Of a DNA stretch of 64,000 nt, positions 1-8,267 are shown one piece after another. The stretch lies in NCBI RefSeq assembly GCF_029911635.1, contig NZ_JARYTI010000022.1, positions 1 to 64,000 on the forward strand, in the 5' to 3' direction. The notes under the pieces were generated by a model. That model saw only the letters and a list, made by a program, of their open reading frames with translations. It had not been told where the DNA came from and ran no database searches. The DNA comes from Sphingomonas sp. AR_OL41. Its GTDB lineage: Bacteria; Pseudomonadota; Alphaproteobacteria; Sphingomonadales; Sphingomonadaceae. The translations under genes and the position numbers were made by a program. Position 1 is the stretch's first letter. Each line of letters opens with the position of its first letter.

Positions 1-205
1 CGCGGATCGGCCGGCCCGCCGCCTCGCGCTCGAGCGCATCGGCGATCCGCGCCACTGCCGGGCCGGTCGCCGCGTCGATCTGCGCGCTGCGCCGCTCGGC
101 CAGCAGCAGCGTGAAGTTGATGCCCTGCGCGACGAACAGCGCGACCGCGATCAGCAGCGCCATCTGTCCGGAGAAGCTGCGCGGCCACAGCCGGATGCGG
201 TTCAC
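1..205 (-). CDS. Sensor histidine kinase, N-terminal fragment
   Basis: Only the first ~68 codons are in the window; the gene runs off the left edge. A GTG start overlaps the stop of the response regulator gene as GTGA, so the two are translationally coupled. The visible protein has a short basic N-terminus and one hydrophobic helix (about residues 13-33), then a charged stretch rich in Glu, Arg and Ala. That is the usual start of a membrane sensor kinase: TM1 then a periplasmic sensor segment. No HAMP, DHp or ATPase domain is visible, so the kinase call rests on position after an OmpR-type regulator and on the TM start. Confidence 0.75.
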   Translation of the reverse strand, partial: MNRIRLWPRSFSGQMALLIAVALFVAQGINFTLLLAERRSAQIDAATGPAVARIADALEREAAGRPIR

Positions 206-939
206 AGCCGCTTGACCTCGGCCGCCAGCGTGTATCCGCCGCCCCACACGGTCTTGATCAGCTCGGGCATCTTGGGGTCGGCCTCGATCTTGCGCCGCAG
301 TCGGCTGACCTGGTTGTCGATCGCACGGTCGAACGCCGCCGCCTCGCGCCCCTGCGTCAGGTCGAGCAGCTGGTCGCGGGTCAGCACCTGGCGCGGCCGC
401 GTCACCAGCGCGAGCAGCAGGTTATATTCGCCGGTCGACAGTGGCACCGACACGCCCTCGCGGTCGATCAACGCGCGCTCGCCCGATTTGAGCAGCCAGC
501 CGGCAAAGCTGTACGACGCGCTGTCCGGGGCATGTTGGCGCACGCCGCCATTGGCCGCGCGGCGCAGCACGACCCGCGCGCGCGTCGCCAGTTCGCGCGG
601 CGAGAAGGGCTTCACGACATAGTCGTCGGCGCCCATTTCGAGCCCGACGATACGGTCGGTTTCCTCGCTCCGCGCGGTCAGCAGAATCACGGGAATCTCG
701 CTCGTCTCGCGGATGTGTCGTGTCAGGCTGAGTCCGTCCTCGCCCGGCATCATGATGTCGAGGATGACGATGTCGATGGCATAGGCCGACAGCCGCGTCC
801 GCGCGGACTCGGCGTCGCCCGCCTGCGTCACGCGGAACCCCTGCTTGCCGAGGAACATGGCGAGCGGTTCGCGAATCGAACGCTCGTCATCGACCAGCAA
901 CAGGTGCGGCATTTCTCCCATCGTCGGGGCGTCTAGCAT
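202..939 (-). CDS. OmpR/PhoB-family response regulator
   Basis: A DNA-binding response regulator, partner of the adjacent kinase. The receiver domain (about 10-128) has the acidic pair VDDE, the phospho-acceptor D61 in ILDIMMPGEDG, the conserved Thr (T88 in ILLTAR) and Lys (K110 in YVVKPF). A C-terminal winged helix (about 145-240) carries the OmpR-type end VWGGGYTL. Alternative starts at M7 and M10 (MPHLLLVDDE) are possible; the receiver proper begins at M10, with GGGAG just upstream but close. The gene lies 74 bp downstream of the EF-hand gene on the same strand, so the three may be one transcription unit. The signal sensed is unknown. Confidence 0.95.
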   Translation of the reverse strand: MLDAPTMGEMPHLLLVDDERSIREPLAMFLGKQGFRVTQAGDAESARTRLSAYAIDIVILDIMMPGEDGLSLTRHIRETSEIPVILLTARSEETDRIVGLEMGADDYVVKPFSPRELATRARVVLRRAANGGVRQHAPDSASYSFAGWLLKSGERALIDREGVSVPLSTGEYNLLLALVTRPRQVLTRDQLLDLTQGREAAAFDRAIDNQVSRLRRKIEADPKMPELIKTVWGGGYTLAAEVKRL

Positions 940-1013
940 GCTGGGATGCTCATGGGGATATGCCGGGCGGGCGAGGAGGGGGGAGTGCCCGCCCGGCTAC
1001 CTGACCAGGGGGA

Positions 1014-1571
1014 TTACTGGCCAGGATTCTGTGGTGGCGGCGGTGGCATGTCGCCGCCATGCTGCATCATGCCGCCCATGCGATCGCGCATCGCGGCGCG
1101 CTCGCTTGCGTCGACGAAGCCGTCATGATTGCTGTCCATATGGTCGAAGCGTTCGGCGGCCTGGGCGCGATATTCGTCGCGGCTGATCATGCCGTCATGA
1201 TTGGTGTCGAGCCGGTCGATCATGCGGCTGCGCATCTTCTCGCGCATCCGTTCGCGCATCGGGCCACCGGTGGATGGGGGCGGCGGTGGCGGCGGGGCAT
1301 CGGCACCGGGCGGCGGTGCAGGGAGCGCCATGGTGGGGCGCTGCGGCATTTCGTCGGACGAGAGCTGCCCGTCGCCATTCTTGTCTAGCTTGGCGAAGCG
1401 CGTGTCGGCGCGCGCAATGAATTCGGCCTTGGAGATGCGGCCATCGCCGTCGCTGTCGGCACGCGCCATGCCGCGGGCCGGCGCAGGCGGCGCCTTGGGC
1501 GCGGTCTGGGCGCAGGCCAGGCCGGACATCGTCGTGCCGGCCAAGGCGGCGGCGAGCAGAATTTTCCTCAT
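1014..1571 (-). CDS. Secreted four-EF-hand protein
   Basis: A predicted periplasmic or secreted Ca2+-binding protein of 185 aa. It has a signal peptide with likely cleavage after ACA (residue ~21). Four EF loops fit the DxDxDG pattern: 39-50 (DSDGDGRISKAE), 63-74 (DKNGDGQLSSDE), 122-133 (DTNHDGMISRDE) and 146-157 (DSNHDGFVDASE). Pair 1-2 is separated from pair 3-4 by a Pro-rich linker and a Met/Arg-rich helix; the tail is Met/His/Pro-rich. The start at 1571 is preferred over 1586 because AGGA sits 8 nt upstream of it. It precedes the response regulator, suggesting calcium or metal sensing with the two-component system; that link is inference. Confidence 0.88.
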   Translation of the reverse strand: MRKILLAAALAGTTMSGLACAQTAPKAPPAPARGMARADSDGDGRISKAEFIARADTRFAKLDKNGDGQLSSDEMPQRPTMALPAPPPGADAPPPPPPPSTGGPMRERMREKMRSRMIDRLDTNHDGMISRDEYRAQAAERFDHMDSNHDGFVDASERAAMRDRMGGMMQHGGDMPPPPPQNPGQ

Positions 1572-1712
1572 GCCAAAAATCCTCATGGGATGGGCGCGGC
1601 CGTTCCGCGCCTCATGCCATGTCGCTCTGCCGCCTAGCTGTCGCTGACCTGTGTCATCAACCCGGTAAAGTGTCGCAAAGTGTCGCGCCGTGCCATGGCG
1701 GCGACGAACCGT

Positions 1713-2489
1713 TCAGCCGAAGAGCGCGACGCTCTGCATGCCCTGCGCGACCGGAATGCCATCGGCGTTCCACATCGTCATCACCTGGCTCGAACAGCCA
1801 TGCTGGGCGCGTTCGGTCACCGCGGACAGCAGCCACCAGCCATCTTTCGTCGCCGGTGTCGGGGTCAGCAGGTTGACGATCCAGGTCAGCGAACTGATCG
1901 GCACCGGCTCCTTGCCGAACAGCCGGAACGCCGCCGGCGGCAACGCGTCGCCGACCGCCAGCAGTTCGACCATCGGGTCGAGCCCGGCAGGGTCGCGCAG
2001 CCGCGCCCAGCGCAGCCACTCGGCCTCGCTCCTGGTTTCCGCCTTGAGGTCGAGGAAGTTGAAGTTGCCGGTGAAGAATTCGTCCGGCCCGGTATACACC
2101 TTGGTGTCGGGTGCCGGCGGCCGCAGCGGGTGCGCCGTGCCGCCGATGAAATCGACCCGCGACGCCTGGTCGGCCATGAACACGAAGGTCGCGCGAAAGC
2201 CGAGCCCGGCGTCCGAGACGATATCGGCCTGGATGAAGGCGGCGTTGCGCCCGCGGCGCAGCTTGGTCGCGGTGACGCTTACGTCGCCCGACAGCGGGCC
2301 GATGAACGACACCTGCGCGCTGCGCAGCGGCGGCAGGTCGGGCTCGATCCCTTGCGCGGCATGCAGCGCCAGCGCGCTCGACAATCCGCCATAGGCGGTG
2401 CGCCCCTGCAGCCAGTCGGCCGGGATGGCGGTGCGGAAACCGCCCTCGATCGGCGTTGCACCGGCAAGGATGTCACGCAGCGCGGTCAT
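1713..2489 (-). CDS. Acyl-CoA thioesterase family protein (hotdog fold)
   Basis: A 258-aa protein of the double-hotdog thioesterase family (TesB-like), predicted to hydrolyse acyl-CoA. Recognisable segments are the N-terminal QGRTAYGGLSSALAL region (about 28-42), the central FRATFVFMAD and the C-terminal WWLLSAVTERAQHGCSSQ region, where TesB-type proteins keep catalytic residues. A longer upstream frame exists but reads out of frame through the ligase gene. ATG at 2489 overlaps the upstream ligase stop as ATGA, so it is coupled to the acyl-CoA ligase. Ligase plus thioesterase suggests activation and release of the same carboxylic acid; the substrate is unknown. Confidence 0.85.
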   Translation of the reverse strand: MTALRDILAGATPIEGGFRTAIPADWLQGRTAYGGLSSALALHAAQGIEPDLPPLRSAQVSFIGPLSGDVSVTATKLRRGRNAAFIQADIVSDAGLGFRATFVFMADQASRVDFIGGTAHPLRPPAPDTKVYTGPDEFFTGNFNFLDLKAETRSEAEWLRWARLRDPAGLDPMVELLAVGDALPPAAFRLFGKEPVPISSLTWIVNLLTPTPATKDGWWLLSAVTERAQHGCSSQVMTMWNADGIPVAQGMQSVALFG

Positions 2490-4027
2490 GCGGCCTCCGT
2501 CAGCATGTCGCGCAGTTCGCGCTTGAGTACCTTGCCGATCGCACTGCGCGGCAGCTCGGCGATGGCGTGCAGCGCCGACAGGCGCTGCGTCTTGCCGAGC
2601 TGGGCATTGGCCCAGGCGAGGATCGTCGCGGCATCGTCGCTCGCATCGGTATGCGCGACATAGAAGCCGACCGGCGTCTCGCCCCATGCCTCGGACGGCA
2701 AGCCGATCACGCTGCAATCGGCGACCGCCGGATGCTGCGCCAGCACGTTTTCGAGGTCGACCGGATAGATGTTGAACCCGCCCGAGATGATCAGGTCCTT
2801 CTTGCGGTCGAGCAACGTCAGGAAACCATCCGCATCGAAGCGGCCGATATCGCCGTGGCGGATATAGCGGTTGCCCTCTGCGTCGAACCATTCCGCTGCC
2901 GCGGTCGCCTCGGTGCGGCCGTGATAGCCGGTCATCATCGCCGGCGAGCGGCCGACCACCTCGCCGGTCTCGCCCTGCGGCACCTCGTTGCCGGCCTCGT
3001 CGATCAGCCTTATGTCATGCCCCTCGACCGGGCGGCCGACCGTGTGGAGCTTGTCGGGGAACTGGTTGGCGACCAGCAGGCACGTCCCGCCGCCCTCGGT
3101 CATGCCATAATATTCGATCAGCAGCCCGGGCCAACGCGCCAGCACATCGGCCTTCAGCGCGGCGGAGAAGGGTGCGCTGGTGCAGCTCTTGAAGCGGAAG
3201 CTCGACAGGTCGAAGCTGGCGAAATCGGGCAGCGCCATGATCCGCTGATATTGCACCGGCACGAGCATGGTGTGCGTCGCGCGGTGGCGCGCGGCGAGCG
3301 TGAGATAACCGCGCGCGTCGAACTTGGCGATCAGCACCACAGTGCCGCCCCAGCCGAGCGTCGGGAGGAAGCTGACCAGGGTCGTGTTCGAATAGAGCGG
3401 CGTCGCGATCATCGTCACTGCCTCGCCGAAGCCGGCATTGGCGTTGCGGCTGATATGCGCCCAGCGCATCGCGTGGCTCTGCACGATGCCCTTGGGCGTC
3501 CCCGTCGTGCCCGAGGAATAGATGATGTTAAAGCCGTCCTCCGGCGTGATCGTCACGGGCGCGGGGTGGGCCCCCTCGGGCGCGAGCCATGTGGCGAAGG
3601 CGTCGGTGTCGAGCCGGATAACGCGCGTGTCGAGCGTGAACGGCTTGAGCGTCTGCGCGGCATCGCCATCGAGGAACAGGATCGGCGCGCCGCAATCGGC
3701 GATCATCGCCGCGATCGCCGCGCCGGTCGCGGACGGCGCGAGCGGCGCGGCGACGCAGCCGGCCCGTAGCGCGCCGAGGAACACCGCGCCATACTCGATT
3801 CCGGAACCCGCGACGATTGCGACCGCCTGACCTTGCCTTACGCCATCGCGTTGCAGTGCCGCAGCAATGCGATCCATCAGCGCGTCGAGCGCGGCATAAT
3901 CGAGCGCGCCGTCTTTCGCGACAAGCGCTTCCTTGGCGCCACGCTCGCGCGCATGCGCCCGGATCAGGTCGGGCAGGGTGGCGAAATCACCGGCGAGCAT
4001 GGTCGCTGAATCGAGGTCGGACATCAT
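2486..4027 (-). CDS. AMP-dependent acyl-CoA ligase
   Basis: A 513-aa ANL-superfamily enzyme that adenylates a carboxylate and transfers it to CoA. Core motifs are present in order: A3 YSSGTTGTPKG (170-180), A5 YYGMTEGGG (about 312), A7 HGDIGRFD, A8 DRKKDLIISGGFNIYP, and A10 PRSAIGKVLKREL with the catalytic Lys near the C-terminus. Length is normal for medium- or long-chain and aromatic CoA ligases, and the substrate cannot be read off. It is the first gene of a two-gene unit with the thioesterase (4-bp overlap). It is divergent from the GST-SDR pair, with about 65 bp between the two starts as a shared promoter region. Confidence 0.93.
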   Translation of the reverse strand: MMSDLDSATMLAGDFATLPDLIRAHARERGAKEALVAKDGALDYAALDALMDRIAAALQRDGVRQGQAVAIVAGSGIEYGAVFLGALRAGCVAAPLAPSATGAAIAAMIADCGAPILFLDGDAAQTLKPFTLDTRVIRLDTDAFATWLAPEGAHPAPVTITPEDGFNIIYSSGTTGTPKGIVQSHAMRWAHISRNANAGFGEAVTMIATPLYSNTTLVSFLPTLGWGGTVVLIAKFDARGYLTLAARHRATHTMLVPVQYQRIMALPDFASFDLSSFRFKSCTSAPFSAALKADVLARWPGLLIEYYGMTEGGGTCLLVANQFPDKLHTVGRPVEGHDIRLIDEAGNEVPQGETGEVVGRSPAMMTGYHGRTEATAAAEWFDAEGNRYIRHGDIGRFDADGFLTLLDRKKDLIISGGFNIYPVDLENVLAQHPAVADCSVIGLPSEAWGETPVGFYVAHTDASDDAATILAWANAQLGKTQRLSALHAIAELPRSAIGKVLKRELRDMLTEAA

Positions 4028-4092
4028 CGTCCGCTAGGCGAGCCGCCCGCGAAATGCCATACGCGACGTTCGAAAAACAGCGAGAGGTGCCG

Positions 4093-4707
4093 ATGCTCTT
4101 ATATGATTCCGCCAACCCGGCGCCCAATCCGCGCCGCGTCCGCATCTTCCTGGCGGAAAAGGGCATGCGCGTGCCGACCGCGCACGTCTCGATACCCGCC
4201 GGCGAGCATCGCGGTGAGGATTATCTCAAGGTCAATCCGCTCGGCCAGACGCCGAGCCTAGCGCTCGACGACGGCACCGTGCTGACCGAGAGCATCTCGA
4301 TCTGCCGTTATTTCGAGGCGCTGCATCCCGAGCCGCCGCTGTTCGGGATCGGCGCGCAGGACATTGCCGAGGTCGATATGTGGACCCGCCGCGTCGAGAT
4401 GCGGCTGATGATCCCGGTCGGCATGGTCTGGCTGCACACTCACCCCTTCACGGCACGCGTGGTGAAGCCGCAATTCCCCGAATTCGGCGAGACGCAGCGA
4501 CAGCGCGCCATCGCGGTGATGGGCGAGTTCGACCGCGCGCTCGACGGGCAGGAATTTCTCGATGGGCGGCGCTATTCGATGGCCGACATCGTGCTGCTGA
4601 CGACGATCGACTTCGCCGCCTTTATCGGCCTGACCGTGCCGGAGGAATATGAGGCGTTGCGCGCCTGGCACGACCGCGTTTCCGCCCGGCCGAGCGCCGC
4701 GGCATGA
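4093..4707 (+). CDS. Glutathione S-transferase family protein
   Basis: A 204-aa cytosolic GST. The N-terminal thioredoxin-like domain (1-80) contains SANPAPNPRRVRIFLAEKG, the cis-Pro region LGQTPSLAL and the glutathione-binding TES (ESISICRYFE). The helical C-terminal domain contains the N-capping-box region GRRYSMADIVLLTTIDF. The chosen ATG has GAGAGG eight bases upstream; the frame stays open for 276 bp further but that part overlaps the divergent ligase. Its stop overlaps the SDR start (ATGA), so the two form an operon. A detoxification or dehydrohalogenation-type role is possible, but the sequence only supports the fold. Confidence 0.92.
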   Translation: MLLYDSANPAPNPRRVRIFLAEKGMRVPTAHVSIPAGEHRGEDYLKVNPLGQTPSLALDDGTVLTESISICRYFEALHPEPPLFGIGAQDIAEVDMWTRRVEMRLMIPVGMVWLHTHPFTARVVKPQFPEFGETQRQRAIAVMGEFDRALDGQEFLDGRRYSMADIVLLTTIDFAAFIGLTVPEEYEALRAWHDRVSARPSAAA

Positions 4708-5489
4708 AGGGCGCCGTCGCTATCGTTACCGGCGGCGGCACCGGGATCGGCGCCGCGGTGGTGCGTGCGCTGGTCGCGCGCGAGGTGCGTTGCGTGGTCA
4801 ATTATGCCTCGAGCCGCGAAGACGCCGAGGCGCTGGTCGCGGAGCTGGGCGAGATGGCGATCGCGGTACAGGCGGATATCGTCGAGGACGATGCGTGTCG
4901 CGCGCTCGCAGCTGCCGCGGAGGCTGCGTTCGGGCGGGTCGATTTTCTGGTCAACAATGCCGGCCGCACGACCTTCGCCAACCATGAGGATCTCGACGCG
5001 CTGCAGGTCGAGGATTTCATCAACATCTACCGGCTCAACACGATCGCGCCCTTCCAGATGATCCGCGCCTGCGCGCCGGCGATGCGCGCGCATGGCATCG
5101 GCGCTGTGGTCAACGTCGCCTCGGTCGCCGGCGTGTTCGGCAATGGCTCGTCGGTCGCTTATGCCGCGTCGAAGGGCGGGCTGATTACCATGACGAAGAG
5201 CCTCGCCCGCGCGCTCGCCCCGGCGATCCGCGTCAATGCCGTGGCGCCGGGCTATGTCGGCACCGGCTGGTTCGAAAAGCGCCTCGGCGAGGAAGGTTTC
5301 GCGAAACTCAACCAGCGCATCGCCGCAGCGACGCCGATGGCTATGGCCGCCGGCCCCGACGACATTGCCGGCCCGGTGACGATGCTGCTCGACCCGGCGA
5401 TGCGCGCGGTGACCGGCGAGGTGATGCTGGTCGACGCCGGCGCGCATCTCGACGTCGGCCTGTCGCGCCGCCCGGGGCGGGAGATTTAG
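4704..5489 (+). CDS. SDR-family NAD(P)-dependent oxidoreductase
   Basis: A 261-aa classical short-chain dehydrogenase/reductase with a Rossmann fold. It shows the cofactor glycine motif GGGTGIG (10-16), NNAG (84-87), and catalytic S140, Y153 and K157 in S-x12-YxxxK. Homologs include 3-oxoacyl-ACP reductase-like enzymes, but FabG identity cannot be claimed. The residues after the first strand (VNYASS) lean toward NADP rather than NAD; this is inference. It is coupled to the GST gene by a 4-bp overlap. Its stop overlaps the stop of the MFS gene on the other strand by two bases. Confidence 0.92.
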   Translation: MKGAVAIVTGGGTGIGAAVVRALVAREVRCVVNYASSREDAEALVAELGEMAIAVQADIVEDDACRALAAAAEAAFGRVDFLVNNAGRTTFANHEDLDALQVEDFINIYRLNTIAPFQMIRACAPAMRAHGIGAVVNVASVAGVFGNGSSVAYAASKGGLITMTKSLARALAPAIRVNAVAPGYVGTGWFEKRLGEEGFAKLNQRIAAATPMAMAAGPDDIAGPVTMLLDPAMRAVTGEVMLVDAGAHLDVGLSRRPGREI

Positions 5490-6709
5490 GCCGGCGCCGT
5501 CGCTGGCTGCGCGACCTGGCGCAACACCCGCGTCACGACGATGACCAGCGCGATCCCCGCCAGCGCCGAGGCGAGCAGAAAGGCCGCGCCGGGAAAGCCG
5601 TGCCGCGTGCCGATCGCCAGCGCGTTGGTCATCATCAGCGGCGTAACGATCATCACGATGCTGCCCATGCTCGAGACGCCGCCCTGCAGCGCGCCCTGCC
5701 GCGTCGCATCGACCATGCGCGACAGCAGGCCCTGCATCGAGGGGAAGACGAAGCCCGAACAGGCACCGAGCAGGAACAGCGCATAGGCCTGCCACCCGGC
5801 CCTGGCGAAAGCGAAGAGCAGGAATACGCAGGTGCCCGAGGTCAGCCCGACGACCAGCGCGCGACGCTCGCCGATCCGCGCAATGACCTTGCCGCTGAGC
5901 CCGCCCTGCACGACCGCCATGACCAGCCCGGAAAAGGCCAGGCTCCAGCCGATCGCCGTGCTGTCCCAGCCAAAGGTGATCGCCGCCCAGAACGACCAGG
6001 TCGCATAATAGACATTGTGCGCGAGCTGCCACAACAGCCAGGCGAGCAGCAGCGGCCCGGCCTTGCCGGCGGCGAACAGCGGGCGGAATGCACCGACGAT
6101 ATGCGCATCGCGCAAGCGGAACGGGCGGCGATTCTCACGCGCGAGCGTTTCGGGCACGATCGCCGTCATCACCGCAGCATTGACCAGCGCCATCGCCGCC
6201 GCCGCGACGAACGGCGCGCGCGGCCCGAACTGGGCGATCAGCCCGCCGAGCCCGGGGCCGAGGATGAAGCCGATGCCGAACGCCGCGCCGATCATGCCGA
6301 AGGTCGCGCTGCGCTTTTCGGGCGGGGTCACGTCGGCGATCATCGCTGCGGCGGGGGCGTAGATCGCGCCGGCCATGCCGGCGATAGCGCGCCCGACGAA
6401 CAGCCAGGCGAGCGTCGGCGCCCAGGCCATCAGGGCATAGTCGATGCCGAAAGCGAGCATTGCCGCGATCAGCACCGGCCGGCGCCCGAACCGGTCGCCG
6501 AGATTGCCGATGATCGGCCCGGCGAAGAATTGCGTGATCGCAAAGGTGGCGAGCAGCCAGCCGCCAATCGTCGCGGCGTGCGCCAAATCGACATGGCCGA
6601 GCCGCGTGACGAGCGCCGGCAATACCGGAATCACGACGCCGAAGCCGATCGTGTCGATCAGCACCGCGGCAAGCGCGATCGGCACGGCGGGGTGCGAGAA
6701 GCGAGGCAT
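5486..6709 (-). CDS. MFS transporter, TetA-like 12-TM drug:H+ antiporter
   Basis: About 407 aa from the ATG at 6709 (an upstream ATG at 6745 would add 12 residues). The MFS signature lies after TM2: GNLGDRFGRRPVL, with the TM1 segment DTIGFGVVIPVLP typical of the TetA/Bcr-type DHA1 family. A motif-C-like glycine-rich TM5 (GIGFILGPGLGGLIA) indicates an antiporter-type exporter. A duplicated loop motif appears between TM8 and TM9 (GKVIARIGERRAL). Twelve hydrophobic segments can be counted. Substrate is unknown; a tetracycline-resistance claim would be over-reading, since environmental paralogs of this group are common. Confidence 0.9.
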   Translation of the reverse strand: MPRFSHPAVPIALAAVLIDTIGFGVVIPVLPALVTRLGHVDLAHAATIGGWLLATFAITQFFAGPIIGNLGDRFGRRPVLIAAMLAFGIDYALMAWAPTLAWLFVGRAIAGMAGAIYAPAAAMIADVTPPEKRSATFGMIGAAFGIGFILGPGLGGLIAQFGPRAPFVAAAAMALVNAAVMTAIVPETLARENRRPFRLRDAHIVGAFRPLFAAGKAGPLLLAWLLWQLAHNVYYATWSFWAAITFGWDSTAIGWSLAFSGLVMAVVQGGLSGKVIARIGERRALVVGLTSGTCVFLLFAFARAGWQAYALFLLGACSGFVFPSMQGLLSRMVDATRQGALQGGVSSMGSIVMIVTPLMMTNALAIGTRHGFPGAAFLLASALAGIALVIVVTRVLRQVAQPATAPA

Positions 6710-6786
6710 GGGCAGATGTGTTGCACGGCTTTTCCGACCGTGCAAACCCGCTAGCCACCGCGCGCCTTCCGGCTAGCGGCGGAGCG

Positions 6787-7533
6787 TCACCCCAGCCACG
6801 CGCACACCGCCTCGATCACGCGTTTGGTCTCCTCGACGTCGCGGACACGGACGGTGTCGATGCCGGCCGCCTTGACCGGATAGTCGTTGCCGCCGGGGAA
6901 GATCGCGTCGCCGAGGAACAGCATGGCGCCACGGTCGATGCCGGTCGCGTCGGCGAGCTTGCCGATGGCATAGGCCTTGTCGACACCCTCGCGCGTGATG
7001 TCGACCGACGAAGACCCACCGATGTTGATCGCAAACCCGGGAAGCATCGGATGGAGCAGCGCCTTCAATGCCTGGCGCTTGGCGGCGTCGGGATCCCATT
7101 TGTCCTTGACCGCGAGCGGCGCCTGCTGGCCGAGCGCGGAGAAGGTGATCTGGCTGCCGCGATCCTCGATCTGCTCGCCATAGGGCTCGGCGACGCGCAT
7201 GCCGGCCTCATCGACCGCCTTGTTGAGACTGTCGAGGATGCGCGCGCGCTCGGTGTCGCTGAACAGTTCGGCATAGACCCGCGTCCATGCATCATTTTCG
7301 AAACGGAACAATTTGGTGCCGGTGGTCGGCATGACCATGAAGTTCTCGCGCACCGCATCGGCGGGCAACGCGCCGACCAGCTGCTTTTCGAACTGCGGCC
7401 AGTCGCCGCCCGAGATCACCGCGACCGTCGTCAGGCGGGTGAGCCGTGCGAGCAGCGCGCCCATCTCATCGTCGATGCGCTGTTTGCTCTCGGCCAGCGT
7501 GCCGTCCATGTCGAAGGCGATCAGTTTTTTCAT
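6787..7533 (-). CDS. HAD-IIB phosphatase, phosphomannomutase-2-like
   Basis: About 248 aa. The HAD nucleophile motif is FDMDGT (D8, D10), motif II is VISGGD, and the C-terminal acid motif is FLGDAIFPGGNDYP. The cap region contains EDRGSQITFSALGQQAP, which closely resembles the substrate loop of eukaryotic-type phosphomannomutases (PMM1/2), so the family is HAD-IIB, PMM-like. In bacteria this could be a sugar-phosphate phosphatase or a true mutase; the sequence cannot decide. ATG at 7533 is chosen because the HAD motif starts five residues later. It is divergent from the hypothetical gene at 7631. Confidence 0.85.
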   Translation of the reverse strand: MKKLIAFDMDGTLAESKQRIDDEMGALLARLTRLTTVAVISGGDWPQFEKQLVGALPADAVRENFMVMPTTGTKLFRFENDAWTRVYAELFSDTERARILDSLNKAVDEAGMRVAEPYGEQIEDRGSQITFSALGQQAPLAVKDKWDPDAAKRQALKALLHPMLPGFAINIGGSSSVDITREGVDKAYAIGKLADATGIDRGAMLFLGDAIFPGGNDYPVKAAGIDTVRVRDVEETKRVIEAVCAWLG

Positions 7534-7630
7534 GGCGGTGGTTCTCACAGATGGGGAGGGCGAACGCCAGACCGAACGTACAACGCGCGTGGGCGTTGCA
7601 ATGGGACGACGATAAGTTCAGCCTGACATC

Positions 7631-8173
7631 ATGTCGCAATGGATCGCTTCCATCCTCGCGCTGGCCTTGATGGCGCCCGGCAGCGCATCTGCGGCAGACC
7701 CGACGAACGACCCGGAAATCGAGCAGCAGATATATCAGGTGGCGCTGGGCAGCTTTGCCGGAAGCCCCGGATTGTGCGTTCGACAGAAGCCGGAGGACTT
7801 TGCGCCGACGATTGCCGCCGATGGCATGCGCGAGTCTCTGATCGAAGGCACCGATTGGATCGGCGCGGGGAAGGACAAGGCTGCCTTGCGCTTGATACAA
7901 GGTGACTGGCGTTCGCTGATCAGCAATCTTCGCCGGCCGATCGTCGGACACTATATTCCGCCCGAAAGCCTTTCCCCGGAAATGAGCCTGGTCGATCATG
8001 ACCGGTCATGCGCGCGTACGCTGGTAGTTTCAGCGCCCGCTTTTGCGAGCCAAACGGTGTTTATCGACGTGAACGACATTTGCGCCCTTTGCGGCAGTGG
8101 CCAGACGCTCGCCCTCCGCCATGTCGGTAAGCGCTGGAAAATCGTCGCGTCTGTCACGCGATGGATGAGCTAG
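7631..8173 (+). CDS. Secreted hypothetical protein
   Basis: I do not recognise this 180-aa protein. It begins with a clear signal peptide (MSQWIASILALALMAPGSASA, cleavage near residue 21-22). The mature part is small, mixed alpha/beta in appearance, and has cysteines that could form disulfides (GLCVRQ, RSCART, and DICALC with two Cys three residues apart). A Trp-rich C-terminus (KRWKIVASVTRWMS) looks like the final beta strand of a small globular domain. No lipobox or TM segment follows the signal. It is divergent from the HAD gene with ~97 bp between starts. The function is unknown. Confidence 0.7.
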   Translation: MSQWIASILALALMAPGSASAADPTNDPEIEQQIYQVALGSFAGSPGLCVRQKPEDFAPTIAADGMRESLIEGTDWIGAGKDKAALRLIQGDWRSLISNLRRPIVGHYIPPESLSPEMSLVDHDRSCARTLVVSAPAFASQTVFIDVNDICALCGSGQTLALRHVGKRWKIVASVTRWMS

Positions 8174-8267
8174 CTCGACCTGAGACGGGGCTTTCCGCGC
8201 GCGGCGAATTGTGCGATGGCGCCACCATACCCGATATTCAGAATCGGATTCCTCGCAGGAGCTGCCC

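Noticed and set aside
2456..3769. 437-aa forward open frame opposite the acyl-CoA ligase
   Set aside because: Composition bias of antisense reading; the ligase has all ANL motifs.
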